A stretch of 16,210 nucleotides of DNA from Betaproteobacteria bacterium (GTDB lineage Bacteria; Pseudomonadota; Gammaproteobacteria; Burkholderiales; SG8-41). Shown one piece after another: positions 1 to 7,577 of the stretch. Below the pieces are notes generated by a model. That model did no database searches and had not been told where the DNA came from. It worked only from the letters and a program-made list of their open reading frames with translations. Position 1 is the first letter of the stretch. Each line of letters starts with the position of its first letter. The translations under genes were made by a program, and so were the position numbers. The DNA lies in the NCBI GenBank assembly GCA_025363575.1, contig JANYDM010000197.1, positions 1-16,210 of the forward strand, read 5' to 3'.

Positions 1-2
1 GC

Positions 3-830
3 CGCATTTTCGCGCAGGCGCTCGCGCGCGATCTCGGCAAGCAGGTGATCATCGACAACCGCGCCGGCGCCGGCGGTAATCTGGGCGCGCAGATTGCGGC
101 CGGCGCATCGCCTGACGGCTATACGCTGTTTCTCGCCACGCCCGCCCACGTCATCAGCTCGAGCATGACGAAGAAACCGACCTACGATCTGGCGCGCGAT
201 TTTGCGCCGGTCGGCCAGGTTTCCACCGGCGTTTACGTGATCGCCGCTAACCCCGCGCTGGGCGTGCAGGGCATACGCCAGTTCATCGCGCTGGCGAAAG
301 CGCGGCCTGGCCAGCTCAACTACGCCTCGGGCGGCACCGGCAACGCGACCCATCTCGCGGTCGAGTTGCTGCGCAGCATGGCGGACATCAGTGTCGTACA
401 TCTGCCTTATCAAGGCGCGGGACCGGCGATGGTCGCGCTGATCGCAGGCGAAGCGCAGTTTGCGGCGGCGAACCTGACCGCAGTGCTGCCGCATCTCGGC
501 GCGGGGAAACTGGTGGCGCTGGGCGTGACCAGCGAAACCCGCTCGTCGTTTCTGCCGCAGGTGCCCACAGTGTCGGAGTCCGGCGTTCCCGGCTACGAAG
601 TCAGCGCGTGGTTCGGTGTGCTTGCGCCGCGTGGCACGCCGCGCGAAGTGATTGCCAAGCTGAATGCGAATCTGCTGAAAGCGGCACAGGCGCCGGAAAT
701 CAAAAAGGCGCTTGCCGGCGTCGGCGCCGAGCCGGCGGTCGGTACGCCGGCCGCGCTGGAGGCATTCATCCAGTCGGAAAAAACAAAATGGGCGCAGGTC
801 ATCCGCAAAGCGGGCATCGCCGCAGAATGA
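3..830 (+). CDS. TctC/Bug-family periplasmic solute receptor, 5'-truncated by the window edge
   Basis: Substrate-binding protein of a tripartite tricarboxylate transporter (TTT), which captures small carboxylates in the periplasm. The frame is already open at base 3 and reads RIFAQALARDLGKQVIIDNR before the first possible start (GTG at 45), so the true start and signal peptide lie outside the window. The family signature VIIDNRAGAGGN is followed by the usual middle region (PGQLNYASGGTGNATHLAVE, VVHLPYQGAGPAMVALIAGE), which forms the carboxylate-binding cleft in Bug proteins. The C-terminus, including FLPQVPTVSESGVPGYE and WFGVLAPRGTP, is typical and complete, ending in TGA. It lies 16 nt upstream of the aconitase-like gene and is probably cotranscribed with it. 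No TctA/TctB membrane partners are in the window. The ligand cannot be read from the sequence. Family assignment is very secure. Confidence 0.93.
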   Translation, partial: RIFAQALARDLGKQVIIDNRAGAGGNLGAQIAAGASPDGYTLFLATPAHVISSSMTKKPTYDLARDFAPVGQVSTGVYVIAANPALGVQGIRQFIALAKARPGQLNYASGGTGNATHLAVELLRSMADISVVHLPYQGAGPAMVALIAGEAQFAAANLTAVLPHLGAGKLVALGVTSETRSSFLPQVPTVSESGVPGYEVSAWFGVLAPRGTPREVIAKLNANLLKAAQAPEIKKALAGVGAEPAVGTPAALEAFIQSEKTKWAQVIRKAGIAAE

Positions 831-846
831 AGCCGAGTGAACAATC

Positions 847-3507
847 ATGAATGAAAATTGTCCCGAGCTGCACGATCTCATGGTCGGCGGTGTGCGTCAC
901 CGTTACTGCAGTCTGCCTGCGCTCGAAAGCAAGCCGGCGCTGGCCGGCCTCGCGCGCCTACCGTTCTCATTGCGCGTGCTGGCGGAAAATCTCGCGCGTC
1001 ATGCCGGCGCGCCGGAAGTGACGCCGGCTATGCTGACTGCGCTGGCGCGCGGCGAGCGCGGCATGGAGATCCCGTTCTGGCCGGCGCGCGTGCTGCTGCA
1101 GGACATGCTCGGTGTGCCGGTGATGGTCGACCTGGCGGCGCTGCGCGACGCGGTGGCGGCGGCCGGCGGCGATCCTCTATCGGTCAATCCGAAGATTCCG
1201 GTCGACTTCGTGATCGATCATTCGCTGAACGCCGACGTCGCGGGTTTCGCGGGTGCGGCGAACAAGAACATTGAAATGGAATACGAGCGCAACCGCGAGC
1301 GTTTCGCTTTTCTCGCGTGGTGCCAGGGCGCGTTCCGTAATTTCCGCGTGGTGCCGCCCGACAGCGGCATCGTCCACCAGATCAACGTCGAGCGCCTGGC
1401 GCGTGTGGCGTGGACCGACGGCGAACTAGTTTACCCCGACACCATGATCTGCAACGACAGCCACACCACCATGGTCAACGGCATCGGTGTGCTCGGCTGG
1501 GGTGTCGGCGGCATCGAAGCCGAAGCGGCGATGCTCGGCCGCGCGTTGACGTTGAGCGTGCCCGAGGTGGTCGGCGTGCGGGTGAGCGGACGGCTGCCCG
1601 AGGGCGCCACCGCGACCGACGTCGTACTGACCATCACTGAACTGCTGCGGCGCTACAAAGTGATCGGCAAGTTCGTCGAATTCTACGGCGCCGGCCTCGA
1701 TGCGCTGCCGGTCACCGATCGCGCGACCATCGCCAACATGGCGCCGGAATACGGTGCGATGTGCGTGTATTTTCCGGTCGACCAGGCCTGCCTCGATTTT
1801 CTGGCGTTTACCGGGCGCGACGCGGCGACCATCGCGCTGGCCGGCGCTTATGCCAAGGCGCAGGGCCTGTGGCGCGAGGGCACGACCGCGGCGCCGGCGT
1901 TCGACGCCACGCTCGAGATCGATCTCTCGACAATTGTGCCCTGCCTCGCCGGGCCGCGGCGGCCGCAGGAGCGCGTTGCGCTTGGCGAAGTCGCGAGCGG
2001 ATTCGCCAAGGAGATGCCGACACTGGCGCGCGACGGCCGTGTCGCGCCCGACCGCCGCGTCGTGGTGGAAAATCGCGCCTTCGATCTCGGCGACGGCGAC
2101 GTCGTGATCGCGGCGATCACGAGCTGCACCAACACGTCCAACCCGGCCAACATGATTGCGGCGGGCCTCTTCGCACGCAACGCGGTGGCGCGCGGGCTCG
2201 TCGTGAAGCCCTGGGTCAAGACCTCGTTCGCGCCTGGTTCGAAAGTTGTCATCGAATACCTGAAGCGGGCCGGGCTGTATGCGCCGCTCGAAGCGCTGGG
2301 TTTCCATCTGGTCGGTTTCGCCTGCACGACCTGCAACGGCAATTCGGGCCCGCTGGCGCCGGAAATCGAAACTGCGATCAAGAACAGCGAGCTGGTGTCG
2401 GTGGCGGTGCTGTCCGGCAACCGCAATTTCGAAGGACGGGTGCATCCTTTCGCGCGCGCCGCCTAACTCGCGTCGCCGGCGCTGGTGATCGCGTATGCGA
2501 TTACCGGCAGCATTTCGATCGATCTGACGCGCCAACCGCTGGGTGCCGACGCGCAAGGCAAACCGGTTTTTCTGCGCGATCTCTGGCCGTCGTCGGACGA
2601 AGTGGCAAAAGTCCTCGGCGCCTGCTTGAAGCCGGAGATGTACCGCGCGAGCTACGAGCATATCTTCGAAGGATCGCCCGAATGGCGCGCGCTGAAGGGT
2701 GAAGCGAGCGCGCTTTTCCCGTGGCGCGCCGACAGCACTTCACTGCGCATGCCGCCGTATTTTGAAAACGTGCCGCCAGTGCCGGCGCCGCCGCGCGATT
2801 TGAGCGGCATGCGGCCGCTGGCGATCCTCGGCGACATGATTACCACCGACCATCTCGCACCGGCCGGCAGAATCACCACCGACAGTCCGGCCGGTCGTTA
2901 TCTGGCCGCGCATGGACTTGCCGCGAAAGATTTTCACGCCTACGGCATCCGCCGCGGCAATCATGAAGTTGCGATGCGCGCGACGCTGGCATCGCCGCGG
3001 CTGAAAAACGCAATGGTCCCCGGCAGCGAAGGCGGCAACACGCGCGTGCAGCCGGACGGCGAGGTCCACGCCATATACGACGCGGCCGAGATTTACCGCA
3101 GCCGCGGTGAACCGCTGATCATCTTTGCCGGGCGCGAATACGGTGCGGGCTCTTCGCGCGACTGGGCGGCGAAAGGGCCGGCGCTGCTCGGCGTGCGCGC
3201 GGTCGCCGCCGAAAGTTTCGAGCACATACACCGCTCCAATCTCGTCGGCATGGGCGTGCTGCCGCTGACCTTCAAAGCGGCGCGACTCGCCGACTTGAAG
3301 CTAGACGGCAGCGAGACCTTCGACCTCACCGGGATTTCCGCAGGGCTGGCGCCGCGCGCCGAACTGACGTTAACGATTCACCGCAAAGACGGTGGCACGC
3401 AAAACGTCGCGGTCGATTTGCGCATCGACACCAACGAAGAACTCGCCGCCTACCGTCAGGGCGGACTGCTGCCGCAGGTATACCGTGAATTCGTCGCGCA
3501 AATTTAG
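847..3507 (+). pseudogene. acnA: Aconitase-family hydratase (AcnA/AcnD type) interrupted by an in-frame TAA
   Basis: [4Fe-4S] dehydratase related to aconitase A and 2-methylcitrate dehydratase AcnD. Read through, it gives about 886 residues, close to E. coli AcnA. The first section (847-2463, 539 aa) has PARVLLQDMLGVP, the SHTTMVNGIGVLGWGVGG block and three cluster cysteines, C427 in SCTNTSNP and C493/C496 in CTTCNGNSGP. A TAA at 2464-2466 follows GRVHPFARAA. The same frame then resumes with LASPALVIAYAITG and the swivel domain, including GREYGAGSSRDWAAKG, to a TAG at 3505-3507. Relatives have an aromatic residue at the stop position (often Tyr; Trp in E. coli AcnA), so this looks like a single nonsense change. 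The GTG at 2485 lacks a Shine-Dalgarno, so reinitiation is unlikely. Alternatives are a base-call error or readthrough. No prpB, prpC or prpF is nearby, so the substrate (citrate, 2-methylcitrate or other) is open. Confidence 0.85.
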
Positions 3508-3651
3508 GGAACCTCTGAATAACCTACTGCGCGGCGCGATTGCTTCGTTGCGCGGTGCTCGGAACCTCGCCTATCTGCCCGATATGTCTCGGCTCCTGCG
3601 CGCCGTGCGCCTCGCACTCACGCCGCCCGCTACGGTTCTTCAGAGGTTCCC
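3507..3651. repeat. MITE-like inverted-repeat element, about 145 bp, with perfect 13-bp terminal repeats
   Basis: GGGAACCTCTGAA at 3507-3519 is the exact reverse complement of TTCAGAGGTTCCC at 3639-3651. The complementarity continues inward: GAACC/GGTTC after one mismatch, then about 18 nt that pair with a few mismatches after a 1-nt shift. The whole unit could therefore fold into a long hairpin. It has no coding capacity of its own. The left end shares its first G with the TAG stop of the aconitase-like gene, and the right end sits 10 nt before an ATG of the next receptor gene. I see no clear target-site duplication. The form fits a non-autonomous insertion element or dispersed intergenic repeat. 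The parent transposase family cannot be named from this window, which holds only this one copy. Confidence 0.75.
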
Positions 3652-4615
3652 GCGCTTCGGGATGTGCGCCGCGTTGCTCGCGGTCGCCGGCGCGCATGGC
3701 CAAGCGCCGAACTGGCGCCCGAACAAGGCGATTGAGATCATTTCGCCGTCGTCGCCGGGCGGCAGCACCGATACGACCGCGCGCACGATGCAGAGATTAA
3801 TGCAGCAGGAGGATCGCGGCATGGTGCCGCTCACCGTCGTCAACAAGGCGGGCGGGAATCAGGCCGTGGCAATTGCGTATTTGAATCAGCACGCGGGCGA
3901 TGCCCATTATGTCGCGATCGCCAATCCGAGCCTGAATTCGAATTTTCTTACCGGAATTTCCGACAGCCGCTATCTGGATGTTACTGCGCTGGCGCTGCTG
4001 TCGAGCGAGTACACCGTGTTCACCGTTCCGGCGGCTTCGCCGGTCAAGCGCTTTGCCGATCTAGCGGCGATCCTGAAGAAGACCCCGGAATCGATCGCGA
4101 TCGGCATCACGACGCGCGGCGGCGCCAACCATCTGGTACTGTGTCTCGCCGCCCGGGCCATCGGCGTCGATGTGAGAAAACTCAAGATTGTGTCGTTCAA
4201 GTCCAACGGCGAATCGATGACGGCTTTACTCGGCGGGCATATCCAGCTGGTGGTATCGACGGTGGCCGCTTCAATAGATCAAGTTACTTTCGGTACTGCA
4301 CGATTCATCGCGGTGGGTTCGCCGCAACGCTTCGGCGGATTGCTCGCGAGCACGCCGACGTTGCGCGAGCAGGGCATCGACGTGACCAAAGCAAATTGGC
4401 GCGTCGTCGTTGGGGCAAAAAAGCTGGGCACGCCGGAAATTGCGTATTGGGAAGGGGCGCTGCGGCGCATGAGCAGGAGCGCCGCCTGGCGCGAGGCCTT
4501 GGAAAAGGAATACTGGACCGACACCTTCATGGTAGGCCGTGAGTTGAGAGCCTTCCTCGAGAGCGAGTTCGCAGTCGACAAGGCGTTGCTGAGCGAACTT
4601 GGACTGACAAAATAA
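3584..4615 (+). CDS. TctC/Bug-family periplasmic solute receptor with an N-terminus overlapping the repeat element
   Basis: Second TTT-type receptor. Mature-domain marks are AIEIISPSSPGGSTDTTART, LTVVNKAGGNQAVAIAYLNQ, the cleft region TALLGGHIQLVVS and PTLREQGIDV, and a TAA stop. The hydrophobic stretch MCAALLAVAGAHGQA looks like a signal-peptide core but has no basic n-region if translation starts at the ATG at 3662 (317 aa). The in-frame ATG at 3584 lies inside the repeat element and adds MSRLLRAVRLALTPPATVLQ, restoring basic residues (343 aa). Neither start has a convincing Shine-Dalgarno. Insertion may have cut off the native start and supplied a new one, or left the gene poorly expressed. 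The gene is clearly paralogous to the receptor at 7578-8558 and lies 15 nt before the cyclodeaminase-family gene. Family is secure, the start is not, and the ligand is unknown. Confidence 0.85.
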   Translation: MSRLLRAVRLALTPPATVLQRFPRFGMCAALLAVAGAHGQAPNWRPNKAIEIISPSSPGGSTDTTARTMQRLMQQEDRGMVPLTVVNKAGGNQAVAIAYLNQHAGDAHYVAIANPSLNSNFLTGISDSRYLDVTALALLSSEYTVFTVPAASPVKRFADLAAILKKTPESIAIGITTRGGANHLVLCLAARAIGVDVRKLKIVSFKSNGESMTALLGGHIQLVVSTVAASIDQVTFGTARFIAVGSPQRFGGLLASTPTLREQGIDVTKANWRVVVGAKKLGTPEIAYWEGALRRMSRSAAWREALEKEYWTDTFMVGRELRAFLESEFAVDKALLSELGLTK

Positions 4616-4630
4616 TCCGGTGGTATTTCC

Positions 4631-5737
4631 ATGCAAAATACTTCGATAGTGACACCGGCGAGCGGCGCAAGCGTGCTGCTGCTGGACAATCACGACGTCG
4701 AGAAATTATTTGACGTCGCCGCCTGCCTCGATGCTCTGATACCCGCCTATTGCGCGTTGGCGGAGGGCACCGCGGTCGATCGCAAGCGCACCCAAACCTA
4801 TGTCGGGCTGCCCGAACCCGGCGTTTCATATTGCCTGAAAACAATGGAGGGAGCGATCCCCGGCACAGGGCTGATCGCGTTGCGGCTGACTTCCGATATC
4901 GTTTCCGAAAGCGTGACCGACGGAATGACGCGCCGGGAGAAGTTGGCGCGCGGCCCGGGCGGCACCTATTGCGGGCTGATCATGCTTTTCAGCGTGACGT
5001 CTCTGGCGCCGGTCGCCATCATTCACGACGGTTACATACAGGTGTCGCGCGTCGCGTGCACCAGTGCGCTGAGCGCGCAGCTACTCGCGCGCGCCGACGC
5101 AGGAGACCTTGGGTTGCTCGGCAGTAGCGGGCAGGCATGGGCGCATTTGCTGGCGATGCGCGCGGTACGCAAATTGCGGCGGGTACGCGTTTACAGCCCG
5201 AACCCCAAGCACCGCGAAGAATTTGCGCAGCGTGCCAGCGCAGAACTGCAACTCGACGCGGCTGCCGTGACCAGCGCGCGCGACGCGGTGGTCGATGCCG
5301 ATCTCGTGGTGCTGGCGACCAACACGAGCGCACCCATCATCGAAGGCGGCTGGCTGGCGCCCGGCGCGCATGTCGTATCGATCGTGAGCGGCGACGACAG
5401 GCAGCAGCGGCGCGAACTCGACGACGAAACAATACGGCGGGCGGCGGTCGTGTTCGTAAACTCCAGGGAGGTCGCGCAGAATCAGAACCAGGGCGATCTG
5501 AGCGAGCCCGTTGCCCGGGGCATCCTCACGTGGGAGGCAATTCACGACTTGAGCGAGCTGGTGGCGGGCCGTGCGCGCGGACGCACGCACGCCGACGAAA
5601 TCACCGTGTTCAAGAATAATGTCGGGCTGGGATTGCAATTCGCCGCGGTCGCTGGACGGGTCTATGAGACCGCTCTCCAGCGGAACATCGGGCGATCGCT
5701 GCCGGCCGCCTGGTTTCTCGAAACATTAAAGCCGTAG
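4631..5737 (+). CDS. Ornithine cyclodeaminase/mu-crystallin family protein
   Basis: NAD(P)-dependent oxidoreductase-like protein of 368 aa, cytosolic, with no signal peptide. Family members include ornithine cyclodeaminase, alanine dehydrogenase and ketimine reductases. Visible marks are the substrate-side Lys70 in YCLKTMEG, the Arg140 segment SRVACTSALSAQLLA, the Rossmann loop GSSGQA at 164-169, DADLVVLATNTSAPII, and the closing segment ITVFKNNVGLGLQFAAVAGR. The usual loop is GxGxQA, so Ser in place of the second Gly is a small departure. Asp255/256 sits where ornithine cyclodeaminase has its catalytic Asp, but the local motif (SGDDRQQRREL) is unlike the GGDCPGKTEL type, so true ornithine cyclodeaminase activity is doubtful. 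Imine reductase or amino acid dehydrogenase activity is equally possible. It begins 15 nt after the receptor gene and probably shares its transcript. Confidence 0.88.
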   Translation: MQNTSIVTPASGASVLLLDNHDVEKLFDVAACLDALIPAYCALAEGTAVDRKRTQTYVGLPEPGVSYCLKTMEGAIPGTGLIALRLTSDIVSESVTDGMTRREKLARGPGGTYCGLIMLFSVTSLAPVAIIHDGYIQVSRVACTSALSAQLLARADAGDLGLLGSSGQAWAHLLAMRAVRKLRRVRVYSPNPKHREEFAQRASAELQLDAAAVTSARDAVVDADLVVLATNTSAPIIEGGWLAPGAHVVSIVSGDDRQQRRELDDETIRRAAVVFVNSREVAQNQNQGDLSEPVARGILTWEAIHDLSELVAGRARGRTHADEITVFKNNVGLGLQFAAVAGRVYETALQRNIGRSLPAAWFLETLKP

Positions 5738-5746
5738 CGGAGGTTC

Positions 5747-5775
5747 CTGCGTGCGTGAAACCGGTTCAACCGCAG
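5747..5775. promoter_or_regulatory. Imperfect dyad upstream of the TPP-enzyme promoter
   Basis: TGAAACCGGTTCA (5756-5768) is a near-palindrome around AACCGGTT. It is bracketed by CTGCG at 5747 and CGCAG at 5771, giving 29 bp of interrupted symmetry. It lies about 40 bp upstream of the TATAAT box and just after the stop of the cyclodeaminase-family gene. It could be an operator for a regulator encoded elsewhere or a weak terminator of the upstream transcript. No T-run follows, which argues against an intrinsic terminator. Function is inferred from position only. Confidence 0.3.
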
Positions 5776-5786
5776 CGTGAAAAGTG

Positions 5787-5818
5787 TTCATGTCAGGCCG
5801 CACCGCCGGTTTTATAAT
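5787..5818 (+). promoter_or_regulatory. Putative sigma-70 promoter for the TPP-enzyme operon
   Basis: A perfect TATAAT lies at 5813-5818 in an AT-rich patch within otherwise GC-rich DNA. The -35 side is poor: TTCATG (5787-5792) is 20 bp away and TGTCAG (5791-5796) is 16 bp away, so an activator may be needed. It would leave a leader of about 80 nt before the start codon at 5905. The upstream gene has already ended, so a separate transcript for the downstream genes is plausible. Confidence 0.45.
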
Positions 5819-5891
5819 GAATTCGGTCCACCGCAGAATAATTAACCGATATTCCGGGAGCGCCACCCGGTGCGGGCGGCGGATTTTGTCT

Positions 5892-5898
5892 GGAGGAG
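5892..5898 (+). promoter_or_regulatory. Strong ribosome binding site (GGAGGAG)
   Basis: GGAGGAG is followed after 6 nt by the ATG at 5905. This is among the strongest Shine-Dalgarno sequences in the window; the other clear one precedes the GTG at 15180. It fixes the start of the TPP enzyme. Confidence 0.75.
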
Positions 5899-5904
5899 TT
5901 CGCT

Positions 5905-7566
5905 ATGCCCCGCATGACTGCAGCCAAGGCCATGATCGAAACGCTGGCCGTCAACGGCGTCGACACTGTGTTTGGTGTGCTCGGCAGTACTTTATTCGAG
6001 GCCTATAACGAGCTGTTCGAGCATCCCCAAATACGGCTGATAACGCCGCGCGGCGAAGATGGCGCGTTGCACATGGCGGACGCTTATGCGCGCGTCACCG
6101 GTAAGGTCGGCGTGGGGATGATCACGGTCGGAGCAGGCGCCGCCTACAGCGTGTCGGCGATGGGCGAGGCGTATGCAGAATCGATCCCGGTGCTGAATAT
6201 CGTGACCCAGGTACCGACGCCTTATCTCGATCAGGAGAAAGGCATCTATCACGAATGCAAAGACCAGATGGGGTTCTTCCGGCCGGTCACGGGGTGGTGC
6301 CATCGAATTACCACAGCGGCAGAAATGGCGCCGGCGATCGACGAGGCGTTCAAACGCATGCGCAGCGGCCGGCCGCGCCCGGTGATGCTCGAAATCCCTG
6401 CCGACGTGCTGAAAATGGAAGCCGACGTGGTTATTCCGCCGCGGGCGCAGGGCACGAAACCGGAGGTCAAAGCGCAGGACGTCTCCCGCGCGGCTGACGC
6501 GCTGGCTGCGGCCAGGGCGCCGTTGTTGTGGGCCGGCGGGGGTGCGGTGGGCGCGGGCGCAGGCGGGGAGCTTGCTGCGCTGGCTGAAATGCTCGGCGCG
6601 CCCATACTCAGCACCAATGGCTCGCGCGGGATCGTGTCTGACGAGAATCCGCTGATGATCGACAACATCATGACGATGAGTCCGATTATCGAGAGCGAAA
6701 TCCTCAATACGGCCGACGTGATGCTGGCGTTGGGTACTCGTTTTTCCGAGCGCGCGACACGCTCGACCGACAAGAAGGCCGCACTCGACGTGACCGGCCG
6801 CTCGGCAAAAGGCTGGACGATCAAAATTCCCGAACATCTCATTCACGTCGACATCGATCCCGGCGAATTCAATCACAACGTGTCCGCTGCGCACGCGGTG
6901 CACGCCGATGCGCGAGATTTCCTGCAGAAGCTGATCGCCGAACTGAAAGCGCGCAAATACAAACCGCCCGAACCGCGCGTCGAGCGCATTGCGATGATCA
7001 AGGATCGCGCGCACGCCGGACTGCGGGAGCGCGTGCCGGTCGAGATGCAGTTGCTGGCCGATTTGCGCAAGGTGCTGCCGCGAAATGGCATCGTCGCGGC
7101 GCAATCGATCCTCGGTCACTGGGCGCGCTACGCACTGGACATGTATGAGCCGGGGAAATTCCTATTCGCCAACACGTTCGGTTCGATGGGCTACGCGTTT
7201 CACGCGGCAATCGGCGCCAAGATCGCTTGTCCCGAACGGCCGGTCGTTGCATTATGCGGCGACGGCGGCTTCATGTTCGGTTGCGGCGAACTGGCCACCA
7301 TCGCGCATTACAAGTTGCCGATCGTGCTGGTGATATTCAACAACGGCGGGTTCAAGATCCTCCAGAATACGCAGAAGAAGCGCTTCGGCCGCCACATCGG
7401 CACCGACTTGACCAATCCCGATTTCATGAAGCTCGGCGACGCTTTCGGCTTTGCCACCGCGCGCATCGACGACCTTGCGCAACTCGCGCCGGCGATCGGG
7501 GAAGGTCTTGCGCGCGACCGTGCCACGCTGATCGAAGTGCCGATCGAGTTCAAGCCTTACCGCTAA
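5905..7566 (+). CDS. Thiamine-pyrophosphate-dependent enzyme, acetolactate-synthase superfamily
   Basis: Cytosolic 553-aa ThDP enzyme with the three-domain order of acetolactate synthase, benzoylformate decarboxylase and relatives. The PYR domain (about 1-170) holds the cofactor-activating Glu51 in RGEDGALHMADAYAR. The central domain (about 190-345) has ADVMLALGTRFSERAT and IHVDIDPGEFNHN. The C-terminal PP domain has the Mg-ThDP motif GDGG at 452-455 and ends it with Asn479/480 in VLVIFNN. The PYR loop that is normally SGPG is VGAG at 75-78, which suggests a substrate other than in biosynthetic acetolactate synthase. No small regulatory subunit gene is adjacent, which also argues for a catabolic role. 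A strong Shine-Dalgarno supports the start. The receptor gene begins 11 nt downstream. The precise reaction (carboligation or 2-oxo acid decarboxylation) cannot be chosen from sequence alone. Confidence 0.9.
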   Translation: MPRMTAAKAMIETLAVNGVDTVFGVLGSTLFEAYNELFEHPQIRLITPRGEDGALHMADAYARVTGKVGVGMITVGAGAAYSVSAMGEAYAESIPVLNIVTQVPTPYLDQEKGIYHECKDQMGFFRPVTGWCHRITTAAEMAPAIDEAFKRMRSGRPRPVMLEIPADVLKMEADVVIPPRAQGTKPEVKAQDVSRAADALAAARAPLLWAGGGAVGAGAGGELAALAEMLGAPILSTNGSRGIVSDENPLMIDNIMTMSPIIESEILNTADVMLALGTRFSERATRSTDKKAALDVTGRSAKGWTIKIPEHLIHVDIDPGEFNHNVSAAHAVHADARDFLQKLIAELKARKYKPPEPRVERIAMIKDRAHAGLRERVPVEMQLLADLRKVLPRNGIVAAQSILGHWARYALDMYEPGKFLFANTFGSMGYAFHAAIGAKIACPERPVVALCGDGGFMFGCGELATIAHYKLPIVLVIFNNGGFKILQNTQKKRFGRHIGTDLTNPDFMKLGDAFGFATARIDDLAQLAPAIGEGLARDRATLIEVPIEFKPYR

Positions 7567-7577
7567 AGGGCCGCGAC

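Noticed and set aside
1426..2661. Long minus-strand open frame (411 codons) opposite the aconitase-like gene
   Set aside because: Arg/His-rich translation without any family motif, lying opposite a clearly homologous gene; a by-product of high G+C.
2485..3507. Separate small-subunit gene, giving a two-part aconitase like LeuC/LeuD
   Set aside because: No Shine-Dalgarno before the GTG at 2485, and the break falls before the conserved SPALV helix, inside a structural domain rather than at the usual subunit boundary.
3392..3583. Extension of the second receptor upstream into the aconitase-like gene
   Set aside because: The translation there is out-of-frame aconitase sequence with no receptor or signal-peptide character.
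7227..7577. Extension of the third receptor upstream into the TPP gene
   Set aside because: It would remove the signal peptide from the N-terminus and overlaps a conserved domain of the TPP enzyme; GTG 7578 with AAAGGG fits.
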